DNA of 64,000 bases, taken from assembly GCA_046729855.1 (NCBI GenBank), contig JBKPHM010000001.1, positions 1 to 64,000 on the forward strand. The letters run 5' to 3'. Shown here in pieces: positions 1 to 8,565 of this stretch; position 1 is the stretch's first letter, and every line of letters starts with the position of its first letter. The position numbers were made by a program, and so were the translations under genes. Source of the DNA: DATHSY01 sp046729855. Lineage in GTDB: Bacteria > Actinomycetota > UBA4738 > HRBIN12. The notes beneath the pieces are model-generated. The model was not told the origin of the DNA. It saw nothing but the letters and a program-made list of their open reading frames with translations, and searched no databases.

Positions 1-509
1 TCGATGAGGGCCGGCGTGATGATCCGATAGGCTTTGTCCGTGACTATCACCGCGTCGGCGTGGCGCCACGCCTCCCGAACCGCGGACAACAGCTCGGCCT
101 CGCGGCGCGGCGACAGGTCGGCGGTCGTCCCGCGGTCGAACCGGATCAGGATCTGGCCGTCGGCGACGATCCGGTTCTTCGATAGCGTCTCGCGCGAGCG
201 GTCGGTGAGAACGTCGGTGGCCGGGACGCCGCGCTGTACGAGCCCACGCCGCAGCAGTCTGCCCTCTGGGTCGTCGCCGACGGTCGACACGAACCGCACG
301 CGCGCGCCGAGCGAGGCGGCGTTGACGGCCGCGTTCGCTGCGCCTCCGGGTGCGTCGCGCCGACCCTCGAGGGAGACGATCGGGACCGGCGCCTCGGCGC
401 AGATCCGTCCGGCGGAGCCCTCGAGGTAAGAGTCGAGCATCGCCTCGCCGATCACCACGACCGACACGCCGGTGAACCGCTCGACGACGCGCAGCAGCTC
501 GTTCGTCAC
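1..509 (-). CDS. PfkB-family sugar kinase, RfaE1/HldE kinase-domain type (C-terminus beyond window)
   Basis: The visible N-terminal part shows the start of a ribokinase-like fold: a VVVIGEAMLD strand-turn, the segment EAPVPIV and the substrate-binding motif PGGAANAAVNAASLGA near residues 52-67. This matches the D-glycero-beta-D-manno-heptose-7-phosphate kinase domain (RfaE1/HldE), which phosphorylates heptose-7-P for nucleotide-activated heptose synthesis. The start is a GTG whose last bases overlap the stop of the upstream glycosyltransferase (GTGA), so the two are probably translationally coupled. The catalytic GAGD region lies outside the window, so a related PfkB sugar kinase cannot be excluded. 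Confidence 0.75.
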   Translation of the reverse strand, partial: MTNELLRVVERFTGVSVVVIGEAMLDSYLEGSAGRICAEAPVPIVSLEGRRDAPGGAANAAVNAASLGARVRFVSTVGDDPEGRLLRRGLVQRGVPATDVLTDRSRETLSKNRIVADGQILIRFDRGTTADLSPRREAELLSAVREAWRHADAVIVTDKAYRIITPALI

Positions 510-1483
510 GCGAACACCTCCAGATGTGTCCGCCCGACGGGCGCCGCCTCTGCGAACGTTGCCGTCCACTCCGCGGAGAACCGATCGATCGAGAACAACT
601 CGCGCGCGCGCCGGCGCGCCGCACGACCCATCTCCGCGGCCAGGCTCGGATCGCGCAACAGCTCGTGCATCCGCGCGACCAGCGCGTCGACGTCCGTGTC
701 GATGAACCCCGAGACGCCGTCCTCGATCACGACGGCCTGCTCGGTCGTCGCGAGCGCCACGATCGGCGAGCCGAGCATCATCGCCTCGCACACGGCCAGG
801 CCGAGGCTGGTGTACCGGATGGGATTGAACGTGAACCGGTAGCGACCGACGGTGTACGGAAGCTCCGCGAGCGGGACCTCGCCGGCGCCGGCGCCGTCGC
901 CGAACCCCATGCCGAACAGGTCGAGTGGCACCCGCGCGCGGGCGCGGTCGAACACGTCCGGTCCTGTGCGACGGCCGCGGCGGTAGAGGTTGTTCACCAC
1001 CGTGACGCCGCGCTCCAGCTCGCCCGTGTACCGCGCGTCCTCCGGTACGACGACGCCGTGTCGGATCACGCGGGTCGGCGTGCGACCCGCGTCCCACATC
1101 ACATCGTTGAAGTGCGTCACGTGGACGAGCAGGACGTCGGGGTCGTCGACAACGTGACGACTCGCGGCCGGGTGCTCGAGCGGCGGGTCGTGCTCCAAGT
1201 AGATCCGGGGGAGCGCGCGCTGCGACGCCGACAGGATCTCGAACTGGTCCTCGCAGTAGTTGCGCCGCGTCTGGAAGAGCACGGCGTCGAACGAACGACA
1301 CGTCACCTCGTCGACGTGCACCTCGTGGACGTTGTCGGGCCACGGGAAGTTCGGGGCGCGCCCGAGGTACCCGTCGACGTCGGTCCTGCCGACGGGCAGG
1401 AACAGCTCCACGTCGGCGTGCGCGAGGTAATAGAGGTAGCTGCCGTGGATGTGCCACGTCAGGACGCGCGGACGACGCGACAC
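506..1483 (-). CDS. Glycosyltransferase family 4-like protein (325 aa)
   Basis: The N-terminal half begins MSRRPRVLTWHIHGSYLYYL. The C-terminal half carries the GT4-type donor-binding segment: CEAMMLGSPIVAL followed by a Glu in TTEQAVVIEDGVSGFI (about residues 244-270). Such enzymes add a sugar from a nucleotide donor to a lipid-linked or surface glycan. The GTG start at 1483 is chosen because an AAGGGTGAT ribosome-binding site lies just upstream; longer readings of this frame run into the neighbouring gene. It overlaps the downstream RfaE1-like kinase by four bases, suggesting a heptose or surface-polysaccharide operon. The acceptor is unknown. Confidence 0.8.
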   Translation of the reverse strand: MSRRPRVLTWHIHGSYLYYLAHADVELFLPVGRTDVDGYLGRAPNFPWPDNVHEVHVDEVTCRSFDAVLFQTRRNYCEDQFEILSASQRALPRIYLEHDPPLEHPAASRHVVDDPDVLLVHVTHFNDVMWDAGRTPTRVIRHGVVVPEDARYTGELERGVTVVNNLYRRGRRTGPDVFDRARARVPLDLFGMGFGDGAGAGEVPLAELPYTVGRYRFTFNPIRYTSLGLAVCEAMMLGSPIVALATTEQAVVIEDGVSGFIDTDVDALVARMHELLRDPSLAAEMGRAARRRARELFSIDRFSAEWTATFAEAAPVGRTHLEVFA

Positions 1484-1548
1484 GACATCACCCTTCCGGC
1501 CGGGCCGCGTGGCTCGTACCCCAACCGATGCCCTGGTACGCCCTGCGG

Positions 1549-2517
1549 TCACGCCGCTTCGTGCAGCGCACGCGCCCTCGGGAGGACCTCGTCCCGGTAC
1601 GCGCGCAGCATCCCTTGTTGGTCCGGCCCGATGTGGTGGACGGCGACGTGATCGAACCCCGCCTCGGCGAACGCCTGGATCGCCTGAACGTGGCGGTCGA
1701 CGTCGGGGCCGCACACGATCGACCCCGCGATGGTGTCCTCCGTCGCGAGCTTCGCGGCTTGCTCGAAGTGCGCGGGCAGCGGCAGCTCCTGGCTGGCCTG
1801 CCCCGGGATGACGGTCTGTGGCCACAGCCGCGTCGCCGTCCGCCTCGCGTCGGCCTCGTCGTCGGCCCAGCACACGGTGACCTTCCCGTACCGGGCGCCG
1901 TGACCGCCTGCCTCTCGATACGCGGACACCACCTCGCGGTCCGGCGACGTCGCGATCAGCCCGTCGCCCACGGTGGCAGCCAGCGAGGCCGCCTGCCCGC
2001 CCGCCGCCGCGACGACCACCGGCGGGAGCTGATCCGGCAGCGTGTAGATCCGTGCGTTGTCGACCCGATAGTGGAGGCCGCGGTACGAGGTCAGCCCGCC
2101 CTCCCACAGCTGACGGATCACGTCGATCGCCTCCTCGAGCATCTCGAGGCGCTCGTCGGCGGACGGCCATCGATCGCCGAGGATGTGCTCGTTGAGGTTC
2201 TCCCCCGACCCGACGCCGAGCGCGAACCGACCCGGCATCATCGCGGCTATTGTCGCCGCCGCCTGCGCGACGATGGCCGGGTGCATCCGGATCGTCGGGC
2301 ACGTCACGCCCGTCACGAGGGCGAGCCGTTCCGTCGCCGTTGCGATCGCACCCATGACCGACCACACGAACGGGCTCTGGCCCTGCTCGTCGATCCAGGG
2401 GTGGTAGTGGTCGGAGATCATCGCGAACGCGAAGCCGGCGTCCTCGGCGGCGCGCGCGTTACGGACGAGGTCGTTCGGTGGGTGCTCCTCGGATGAAAGG
2501 AAGTAGCCGAGCTCCAT
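1549..2517 (-). CDS. F420-dependent LLM-class oxidoreductase (TIGR03557-like, 322 aa)
   Basis: The protein has the luciferase-like monooxygenase TIM-barrel signature: a start of MELGYFLSSEEHPPNDLV, FAMISDHYHPWIDEQGQSPF, and GRFALGVGSGENLNEHI around residues 95-111. This resembles the F420-dependent glucose-6-phosphate dehydrogenase-like subfamily common in Actinobacteria and Thermoleophilia. It likely transfers hydride between an organic substrate and coenzyme F420; the substrate cannot be told from sequence. It ends about 65 bases before the GT4 gene on the same strand and starts divergently from the GT2 gene at 2600. Confidence 0.85.
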   Translation of the reverse strand: MELGYFLSSEEHPPNDLVRNARAAEDAGFAFAMISDHYHPWIDEQGQSPFVWSVMGAIATATERLALVTGVTCPTIRMHPAIVAQAAATIAAMMPGRFALGVGSGENLNEHILGDRWPSADERLEMLEEAIDVIRQLWEGGLTSYRGLHYRVDNARIYTLPDQLPPVVVAAAGGQAASLAATVGDGLIATSPDREVVSAYREAGGHGARYGKVTVCWADDEADARRTATRLWPQTVIPGQASQELPLPAHFEQAAKLATEDTIAGSIVCGPDVDRHVQAIQAFAEAGFDHVAVHHIGPDQQGMLRAYRDEVLPRARALHEAA

Positions 2518-2599
2518 CGTGGTTGCCTCCTTCGCTCGGCCCGTCAGCTACCCGCGCTGCGACGGTGTGAACCCTCACGCATCGGGTACGAACGCGGCC

Positions 2600-3625
2600 G
2601 TGGTGTTCGACCTCGTCGTCCCCACCGTCGGACGGCCATCGCTCGCGGCGTTGCTCGAAGCGCTCGACGCGAGCGGCCCGCCGTTCGCCGATCGGATCCT
2701 GCTGGTCGACGATCGATCCGCCCCGGCGGAGCCGCTCGAGCTCCCGACGCTCTCGCCGGACGTCGCCGCGCGGATCGAGGTCCTGTGGTCGGGCGGGAAG
2801 GGTCCGGCCGGCGCGCGCAACACCGGGTGGCGCGCCGCGACCGCGCCATGGGTGGCGTTCGTCGACGACGACGTCGTCCCCGACGCCGGGTGGCCGGTCG
2901 CGTTGATGCGGGACCTGTCCGCAGCCGGCCCGCGCCTGGCGGCGTCGCAGGGACGGTTGAGGGTCCCGCTCCCCCGATATGGCCGCCCCACCGACTGGGA
3001 ACGCAACGTCGCCCGGCTCCAGGGAGCGCCGTGGATCATGGCCGACATGGCGGTGCGCAGGGATGCGCTGGCTCACATCGGCGGGTTCGACGAGCGTTTT
3101 CGCCGCGCGTACCGCGAGGACTCGGACCTGGCGCTGAGGCTCCTCGCCTCAGGCTACGAGGTTGGCATCGGACGCCGCTCCGCCACGCATCCCGTGCGCC
3201 CGGCGGACCGATGGGTCAGCGTTCGGCTCCAGGAGGGCAATGCCGACGACGTCCTAATGCGCGCGCTCCACGGGTCATGGGAGAGGCCCGCGCGCCGTGG
3301 GAGCCGACCCTGGCACGTCGCCGCGATACTGTCGTTCGCGGCGGCGATCGCGGCCGCGCTCGCTCGGCGGCCGGTCGCGGCGGCGAGCTTCGCGGGCGCC
3401 TGGGTCGGCCTCACGGCGCGGTTCGCGTGGACGCGGATCGCGCCGGGACCGAGGACCGGCGACGAGATCCTCACGATGGTCGTGACGAGCGTGGCGATCC
3501 CGTTCGCGGCGGTCGGGTGGTGGCTCGCCGGACTCGCTCGGCTCCGGTCGCGCCTGGCCGATGCCGAGCGGGCGCCGTTGCCGAAGCATCCGGACGCGGC
3601 GACGCGACCGGCCGTTGCCCCGTGA
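2600..3625 (+). CDS. Membrane-anchored glycosyltransferase family 2
   Basis: A GT-A fold is evident. The first strand is FDLVVPTVGRPSLAALLEAL, followed by a DDRSAP turn, the DXD-like VDDDVVPDAGW and the acidic GFDERFRRAYREDSDLALR motif. Two or three hydrophobic segments follow (after WHVAAILSFAAAI and around EILTMVVTSVAIPF), so the enzyme probably acts at the inner membrane face. The start is uncertain: GTG 2600 sits directly before the first beta-strand, but GTG 2567 or 2519 are possible. Its stop overlaps the start of the radical SAM gene by four bases (GTGA), implying a shared transcript and a common modification pathway. Confidence 0.8.
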   Translation: MVFDLVVPTVGRPSLAALLEALDASGPPFADRILLVDDRSAPAEPLELPTLSPDVAARIEVLWSGGKGPAGARNTGWRAATAPWVAFVDDDVVPDAGWPVALMRDLSAAGPRLAASQGRLRVPLPRYGRPTDWERNVARLQGAPWIMADMAVRRDALAHIGGFDERFRRAYREDSDLALRLLASGYEVGIGRRSATHPVRPADRWVSVRLQEGNADDVLMRALHGSWERPARRGSRPWHVAAILSFAAAIAAALARRPVAAASFAGAWVGLTARFAWTRIAPGPRTGDEILTMVVTSVAIPFAAVGWWLAGLARLRSRLADAERAPLPKHPDAATRPAVAP

Positions 3626-4668
3626 GCTCGCTCGGAGCGGCGATGCCGGTCCGGGGCGCGGAGACCCCGCCGCTGCCGCGACGGATCCAGCTGGAGGTCA
3701 CTCGGTCGTGCAACCTCCGGTGCACGATGTGCCTCGTGAGCTACCGGCCGGTGCCGAACCGCACCGACGGCAGCATGGACCTCGAGACGTTCACGCGGAT
3801 CGTCGACGAGCTGCCCGAGCTCGAGTCGATTCAGCTGCAGGGCCTCGGCGAGCCGCTGCTCGCACCCGACCTGTTCGCGATGATCGCCTACGCGACCGAG
3901 CGCGGCGTCCGCGTCGGGTTCAACACGAACGCGATGCTGCTCACGCCGGCGCGCGGCGAACGGCTGATCCGCGCCGGCCTTGGCTGGCTGCACGTCTCGA
4001 TCGACGGCGCAACGGCCGAGACGTACGAGGCGATCCGCGGCGGTGGGCGGTTCGATCGGGTCTGCGCGAACGTCTCAGCCTTCGCGGAGACGAAGCGCCG
4101 ACTGGACGCGACGAACCTCGAGCTCGAGCTCGTCTTCGTCGCGATGCGTGGGAACGTCGCGGAGCTGCCGCGTCTGGTCCGGATGGCAGCGGGCTGGGGG
4201 ATCGACCGGATCCACGTCCAGAACCTGTCGCACTCGTTCGAGGACACCGATGGCCTCGCCGGCTACCGCGAGATCCAACGGTTCACCTCCGCCGAGGCCC
4301 TGTGGTCGGCGCGCGACCGGTCGCACGCGCGGGAGGCGATCGATCGCGCGTGCGACGAGGCCGCGCGGCTCGGCGTCCGCCTCCGCGTCCCGAAGCTCGC
4401 AGAGGCCGACGGCGCGCCGCGACGTCGCCGCCCCGGCACGCCCGGGTGCTTCTGGCCGTGGGAGCAGACGTACATTCACCACGACGGCCGCGTCCAGCCG
4501 TGCTGCATGATCATGGGCGAGGACCGCGCGATCGTGGGCGATGCGAAGGCAGATGGCCTCGCGGCCGTCTGGGAAGGAGAGACGTACAAACGCTTCCGCG
4601 AGCGGCTCCTCGGCGCCGACCCGCCGGAGGTCTGCGTCGGCTGCTCGCTGTACCGCGGCGTCTTCTGA
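3622..4668 (+). CDS. Radical SAM/SPASM domain protein (348 aa)
   Basis: The radical SAM cluster motif is CNLRCTMC (CX3CX2C) about 30 residues in, followed by the glycine-rich GLGEPLL and SIDGATAETYEAIRGGG strands typical of the family. The C-terminus has a SPASM/twitch-like cysteine set: GCFWPWEQ, QPCCM and CVGCSLYRGVF. This implies one or more auxiliary Fe-S clusters. Family members generate a 5'-deoxyadenosyl radical to modify peptides, sugars or cofactors; the substrate here is unknown. The GTG start overlaps the GT2 stop. Pairing with a glycosyltransferase suggests sugar modification, but this is an inference. Confidence 0.85.
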   Translation: MSSLGAAMPVRGAETPPLPRRIQLEVTRSCNLRCTMCLVSYRPVPNRTDGSMDLETFTRIVDELPELESIQLQGLGEPLLAPDLFAMIAYATERGVRVGFNTNAMLLTPARGERLIRAGLGWLHVSIDGATAETYEAIRGGGRFDRVCANVSAFAETKRRLDATNLELELVFVAMRGNVAELPRLVRMAAGWGIDRIHVQNLSHSFEDTDGLAGYREIQRFTSAEALWSARDRSHAREAIDRACDEAARLGVRLRVPKLAEADGAPRRRRPGTPGCFWPWEQTYIHHDGRVQPCCMIMGEDRAIVGDAKADGLAAVWEGETYKRFRERLLGADPPEVCVGCSLYRGVF

Positions 4669-4675
4669 CCGGGCG

Positions 4676-5125
4676 CTAGCGAGCCGAGTCGGGCTCGGAC
4701 GCCCACGGGGGCGGGTCGCTCGCCGGGAACGATTCGTCGGATGTCTCGTCGACGCGGTCGCCGGACGCCGCGGGACCCGCGCCCGTGGGCGCCGTCATGG
4801 CGGTGGGTCCGCGATCGGGCGGGGTGCCGCCGTGATCGTGCCCGTCCTTCAGGTGGGCGCGCGCGGCGTCGATCAGGGCGAGGACCACCTCGTCGTGACC
4901 CGGAGCTTCGGGCGATAGGAGCCTGAGCCGGGCGGCGGGTCCGTCGAGCGCCGCGTGCTCCCCGGGCCTCCCACGCGCCGCGTGCCGGGCCACCGCGTCG
5001 AGGATCTCGTGCACGATCGCCCGCTTCTCGTCGAAGGCGTCGCGTGCGGGCAGCTCTTCGAACCGCCGGAACGCCGTCTCCAGCTCGCGCTCACCGCCGG
5101 GTCCCGTCACCGCACCTCCCGCCAT
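4676..5125 (-). CDS. Hypothetical protein with SFPASDPPPW C-terminal motif
   Basis: I do not recognise a named family for the body of this protein. It is an alpha-helical, Ala/Arg/Glu-rich polypeptide with no membrane segment. Its C-terminus ends in DETSDESFPASDPPPW, a short tail I recall from many small actinobacterial and proteobacterial hypothetical proteins. ATG 5125 is used here, but GTG 5110 is a serious alternative because GGGAGGT lies immediately in front of it. The gene is divergent from the GH13 glucosidase. Confidence 0.6.
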   Translation of the reverse strand: MAGGAVTGPGGERELETAFRRFEELPARDAFDEKRAIVHEILDAVARHAARGRPGEHAALDGPAARLRLLSPEAPGHDEVVLALIDAARAHLKDGHDHGGTPPDRGPTAMTAPTGAGPAASGDRVDETSDESFPASDPPPWASEPDSAR

Positions 5126-5199
5126 TCCCCACAGCCCGAGCGCCCACGCGCCCCGCGCACCAGGTTGCCACCTCGGTGCCGCCCAGGTACAGAGGGCGG

Positions 5200-6828
5200 G
5201 TGAGCTCTCCGGGACGACCCTGGTGGCGGGACGGCGTGCTGTACCAGGTCTACCCACGTTCGTTCGCCGACGCGAACGGCGACGGGCACGGCGATCTGCG
5301 CGGCCTGATCGATCGACTCGACTACCTCCAATGGCTCGGCGTCGACGGGGTGTGGCTGAATCCCATCACCCCCTCGCCGAACGCCGACTGGGGGTACGAC
5401 GTGTCGGACTACACCGACGTGCACCCCGACCTCGGGACGCTCGATGACGTCGACCGCCTGATCGCCGAGGCGGGCCGGCGGGGGATTCGCGTCATCCTCG
5501 ACTTCGTGCCGAACCACACGAGTGATCGCCACCCATGGTTCGTCGACGCGCGGTCCCGCCGCGAGGCGCGTCATCGGACGTGGTACGTCTGGGGCGACCC
5601 GAGGCCCGACGGCGGACCGCCGAACAACTGGGTGTCGGTCTTCGGCGGCCCGGCGTGGTCGATGGACGGAGCGACCGGTCAATACTACCTGCACAACTTC
5701 CTCCCTCAGCAGCCCGACCTTGATTGGTGGAGCGAGGAGGTACGCGAGGCGTTCGACGAGATCCTGCGGTTCTGGTTCGAGCGCGGCGTGGCGGGTTTCC
5801 GGATCGACGTCGCGCACGCGATCGTGAAGGACCGGGCCCTTCGCGACAACCTGCCGGTCACGCCCGACGACCCCGCGCGGATCAGGGGGCTCGGCCAACG
5901 ACAGATCTACAACATGCATCGGCCAGAGGTCCACGACGTGCTCAGGCGATGGCGCCGGATCGCCGACGCGTACGATCCCCCGAGGATCCTCATCGGGGAG
6001 ACGTGGGAGCACGACGTCTCGGTCCTGGCGACTTACTACGGCGCGCAGGAGGACGAGCTCCATCTCGCCTTCAACTTCCCGTTCGCGCTCGCCCACCTCG
6101 ACGCCGTCGAGCTGCGCGCGGTCGTCGAGCAGACCGAGGCGCAGATCGGCCTGCGCGGGTGGCCCGTATGGACGGCCTCGAACCATGACATCGGCCGCCT
6201 GATGACACGCTGGTGCGACGGCGACGAGCGCAGGGCTCGATGCGCGCTCGCCTTGCTGCTGACCCTACGCGGCACGCCGTTCCTCTACTACGGCGACGAG
6301 CTCGCGCTGCCCGACGGCGAGGTCGGCCGCGAAGGGATCCGTGACCCCGTCGGGATCCGGGGGTGGCCCGAGGAACGCGGTCGGGACGGCTGCCGGACGC
6401 CGATGCCGTGGGACGCGAGCGACGGCGGCGGGTTCACGGAGCCGGGCGTGCGGCCGTGGCTGCCGATCGGCACCCCCAAAGACCAGACCGTGGCGGCCCA
6501 GCGAGACGACCCTGAATCGGTGCTGTCGTTTGTGCGGCGACTGATCGCGCTGCGACGCGACAGCGCCGACCTGCGGAGCGGGGCGTACGAGACGTTGGCC
6601 TCTCCTGCGAGGACGTGGGCCTACCGCCGCGGCGCGTCGACCGTCGTCGCCCTGAACATGTCGGAGGCCCGCACGACGATCGAGTCGGGCGGCGCGGACG
6701 TCGTGCTGTCGAGCCTCGGAGGCACCCGAGAGCGATCGTCGTGCGGCGACGTGGAGCTCGCTCCGTGGGAGGCGGTCGTCCTCCGCGCCGACCGGCGGCA
6801 GGATTCGGCCCCCGAGGCATGGGTATGA
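5200..6828 (+). CDS. GH13 alpha-glucosidase / oligo-1,6-glucosidase family (542 aa)
   Basis: This is a full-length alpha-amylase superfamily enzyme that cleaves alpha-glucosidic bonds in short malto-oligosaccharides. It shows DVSDYTDVHPDLGT and DFVPNHTSDRHPWF (region I), GFRIDVAHA with the nucleophile Asp (region II), ILIGETWE with the acid/base Glu (region III) and TASNHDIGRL with the transition-state Asp (region IV), followed by GTPFLYYGDE and a short C-terminal beta domain. No signal peptide is visible, so it is probably cytoplasmic. GTG 5200 begins just before WWRDGVLYQVYPRSF, the usual N-terminus of this subfamily; the ribosome-binding site (AGAGGG) is modest. Confidence 0.9.
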   Translation: MSSPGRPWWRDGVLYQVYPRSFADANGDGHGDLRGLIDRLDYLQWLGVDGVWLNPITPSPNADWGYDVSDYTDVHPDLGTLDDVDRLIAEAGRRGIRVILDFVPNHTSDRHPWFVDARSRREARHRTWYVWGDPRPDGGPPNNWVSVFGGPAWSMDGATGQYYLHNFLPQQPDLDWWSEEVREAFDEILRFWFERGVAGFRIDVAHAIVKDRALRDNLPVTPDDPARIRGLGQRQIYNMHRPEVHDVLRRWRRIADAYDPPRILIGETWEHDVSVLATYYGAQEDELHLAFNFPFALAHLDAVELRAVVEQTEAQIGLRGWPVWTASNHDIGRLMTRWCDGDERRARCALALLLTLRGTPFLYYGDELALPDGEVGREGIRDPVGIRGWPEERGRDGCRTPMPWDASDGGGFTEPGVRPWLPIGTPKDQTVAAQRDDPESVLSFVRRLIALRRDSADLRSGAYETLASPARTWAYRRGASTVVALNMSEARTTIESGGADVVLSSLGGTRERSSCGDVELAPWEAVVLRADRRQDSAPEAWV

Positions 6829-6883
6829 ACCGACCGGACCGGCAAGGGCCGGCCCGCGACGGCGAGAGCACGCGGAGGACGAG

Positions 6884-7009
6884 ATGCACATCGGCGAGAT
6901 TGTGCGTGAGGTCGAGGTGCTGCCGGCCGCCGAACCGGTCTTCGAGCAGCCGGTCGAGGAACCGCAGGAGCCGGTGGCCGAGCCCGTCCGGGAGCCGGCC
7001 GAACGGTGA
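6884..7009 (+). CDS. Small Pro/Glu-rich protein (41 aa)
   Basis: This short reading frame begins MHIGEIVREVEVLP and continues as a repetitive E-P-V-rich tail. A clear GCGGAGG site lies five bases before the ATG. Its stop codon overlaps the GTG start of the next gene (GTGA), so it is almost certainly translated and coupled to that gene. Similar small proteins with an IGEIVREVEV start followed by acidic-proline tails are, to my recollection, scattered through actinobacterial genomes without an assigned function. Confidence 0.7.
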   Translation: MHIGEIVREVEVLPAAEPVFEQPVEEPQEPVAEPVREPAER

Positions 7010-7560
7010 TCCAGGACTTCGGCCGCGAGATTGCGGTCGGGGGGTTCCGCGGATACCGGTGGTGGCGGGCCGCGAGAGGCGGCTGGCTCGAGTCCCCCTG
7101 GTATGGACGCGCCCGCTGGGATCCCCACGAGAACCGCGCGCGCTGCCTGGTGCTGCAGCGACCACGGCGATGGATCAGGCGCCGCCAACCCGTGGACCAC
7201 GCCGAGGGGCCGCCGGTCCTCGGGTGCGACTGCGGCTTCTACGGCTTGCACGACCCGCCGACGCAGGCTCCCCGAGAGACCCAGCAGATCTTCCCGTGGC
7301 AGACCAGCCCCGAGCTCTCCGGCCGCGGTCCGCTCGTCTTTGGCATCAGCGAGGCCTGGGGCCGGGTCCTGCTCGGCACGCACGGCTGGCGCAGCGAGTA
7401 CTGCCGGCCGATCGCGCTGTTCATCCCGCACCACGCGACGCTCCCGTTCACCGACGAGCACGCGATCGCGGCGCGCTACCAGATCCCGGTCATCCGCGAC
7501 CTCGAGGCGATGCTCGGCGAGTGGGGACCGGAGCCCTCGCCCCTGTTGCGCTCGGCCTGA
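7006..7560 (+). CDS. Hypothetical protein, paralogue of the gene at 39790 (184 aa)
   Basis: Function unknown. The protein reads GFRGYRWWRAARGGWLESP, a Trp-rich start, then CDCGFYGLHDP near the middle and VFGISEAWGRVLLGTHGWRS towards the C-terminus. The order of motifs (G[FW]R..., CxCGxY, VxGxxxxWG...H..GWR) is shared with the 235-aa protein at 39790-40497, so both belong to one divergent family. No membrane segment or catalytic motif is evident. It is translationally coupled to the preceding 41-aa protein through a GTGA overlap. Confidence 0.7.
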   Translation: MIQDFGREIAVGGFRGYRWWRAARGGWLESPWYGRARWDPHENRARCLVLQRPRRWIRRRQPVDHAEGPPVLGCDCGFYGLHDPPTQAPRETQQIFPWQTSPELSGRGPLVFGISEAWGRVLLGTHGWRSEYCRPIALFIPHHATLPFTDEHAIAARYQIPVIRDLEAMLGEWGPEPSPLLRSA

Positions 7561-7610
7561 GCCCTAGCACCCAACGCGGCCAAACGCCGCCCGAGACCTT
7601 TTGCGCGTCG

Positions 7611-7961
7611 TCAGGCCGCCGTGGCCTCAGCGACGGAGCGGTGGATCGAAAAGACCTTGTCGAGGCCCGTGATCGTCAGGACCTTGTGCACGGAGCCCTC
7701 GGGGACCACGAGCGAGAGCGAACCGTCGCGTTCGCGGATCCGCTTGAGCGCCGTCACGAGTACGCCGAGGCCGCTCGAATCCATGAACCCGACCTTCGTG
7801 AGGTCGAGGACGATCCGCTCGTGGCCATCCTCGATCATCCCGGTGACCGCCTCGCGCAGCTGTGGCGACGTATACAGGTCCACCTCGCCCTCGACAGCGA
7901 GGACGCCCCAGCCGGACCCGGTCTTGCGTTCGAGCACGAGATCGATCGGTCCCACCTCCAA
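7611..7961 (-). CDS. STAS-domain anti-sigma factor antagonist (RsbV/SpoIIAA type, 116 aa)
   Basis: The protein has the complete single-domain STAS fold: VLAVEGEVDLYTSPQLREAV, IVLDLTKVGFMDSSGLGVL and a C-terminal helix. The DSSGLG loop (Ser62/Ser63) carries the serine that RsbW-type kinases phosphorylate in SpoIIAA and RsbV. Unphosphorylated protein binds the anti-sigma kinase and frees the sigma factor. The RsbW-like kinase and SigB-type sigma factor encoded at 8566-9725 are its obvious partners, although this gene lies on the opposite strand. No good sigma-B promoter was found directly upstream. Confidence 0.9.
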   Translation of the reverse strand: MEVGPIDLVLERKTGSGWGVLAVEGEVDLYTSPQLREAVTGMIEDGHERIVLDLTKVGFMDSSGLGVLVTALKRIRERDGSLSLVVPEGSVHKVLTITGLDKVFSIHRSVAEATAA

Positions 7962-8087
7962 CGTGGCGGCCCTGGGCCGCGTTCCATGGCCGTATCTGTT
8001 CAGGGAACGACCAGTATAGGAACGTCGCGCAGATTCGAAGAGCAGGAGTGGCCGGTGCTGCGGCGACGGCCCGCGCAGCCGCTTCGA

Positions 8088-8312
8088 TCAGCCGACGCGC
8101 TTGTCCTTGCGCTCGATCTTCAGCACGAAGGGATGCGCCTCCTCGTGCTGCCAGCAGAACGGGGACGGGTTGTACACCGACAGCACAGTGGTGCAGCCCT
8201 TCGACCCGCACCTCCGCTTCGACGCGTAGGTCTGAGAGTGGCGCCTCGGCTTCGCGACGATCCCCCGCAACGCCAGGCTCTCGCCACCGATGCTGACGTG
8301 TGCCGCCTCCAT
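8088..8312 (-). CDS. Small Cys-rich putative zinc-binding protein under sigma-B promoter (74 aa)
   Basis: A small basic protein containing CGSKGCTTVLSVYNPSPFCWQHE near residues 36-57. Its CxxxxC...CxxH spacing suggests a structural zinc site. I do not recognise a named family. ATG 8312 is preceded by GAGGAGG at a seven-base spacing, which fixes the start. A sigma-B-type promoter (8404-8379) lies about 70 bases upstream, so it is very probably induced with the sigma operon that starts divergently at 8566. Confidence 0.75.
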   Translation of the reverse strand: MEAAHVSIGGESLALRGIVAKPRRHSQTYASKRRCGSKGCTTVLSVYNPSPFCWQHEEAHPFVLKIERKDKRVG

Positions 8313-8378
8313 CCAGGCCCCTCCTCGTCGCTCGGGCGGACCTTCGCATGACCCGTCCCGGCCGGGTCCGCCCGCGCG

Positions 8379-8404
8379 GTACCCATACGCCTTGGGGGCC
8401 AAAC
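8379..8404 (-). promoter_or_regulatory. Sigma-B/F-type promoter for the 74-aa Cys-rich gene
   Basis: On the minus strand the sequence reads GTTT, 16 bases, GGGTAC. This fits the actinobacterial SigF/SigB consensus (GTTT, 15-17 bases, GGGTAY) and the other copies in this window. Confidence 0.75.
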
Positions 8405-8474
8405 ATGAGACGGCGCGAGCGGCGGTGCGACGCCGGCACGGCGCACTCTCGCTGTGGCGGGCTCGTTCCAAACC

Positions 8475-8500
8475 GTTTCGCCGCAGGTACTCACGGGTAA
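8475..8500 (+). promoter_or_regulatory. Sigma-B/F-type promoter for the anti-sigma/sigma operon
   Basis: GTTT (8475-8478), 16 bases, GGGTAA (8495-8500), about 65 bases upstream of the RsbW-like start. It implies positive autoregulation of the sigma factor, as is known for sigma-B and SigF operons. Confidence 0.8.
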
Positions 8501-8565
8501 CGACCCGCCGTCCGAACCAGAGGTCCGGACGGGGGCACGGGGAGGCAGGCGGTAGGGTGGATGCG

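Noticed and set aside
524..2496. Long plus-strand frames across the GT4 and LLM genes
   Set aside because: Both minus-strand proteins have family motifs and ribosome-binding sites; the plus frames have none.
7981..8008. A sigma-B-type promoter for the STAS gene
   Set aside because: GTTC and GGAAC/GGGAAC elements are present on both strands, but the spacing is 18 and the minus-strand -10 is TGGAAC, outside the tight pattern of the other copies.
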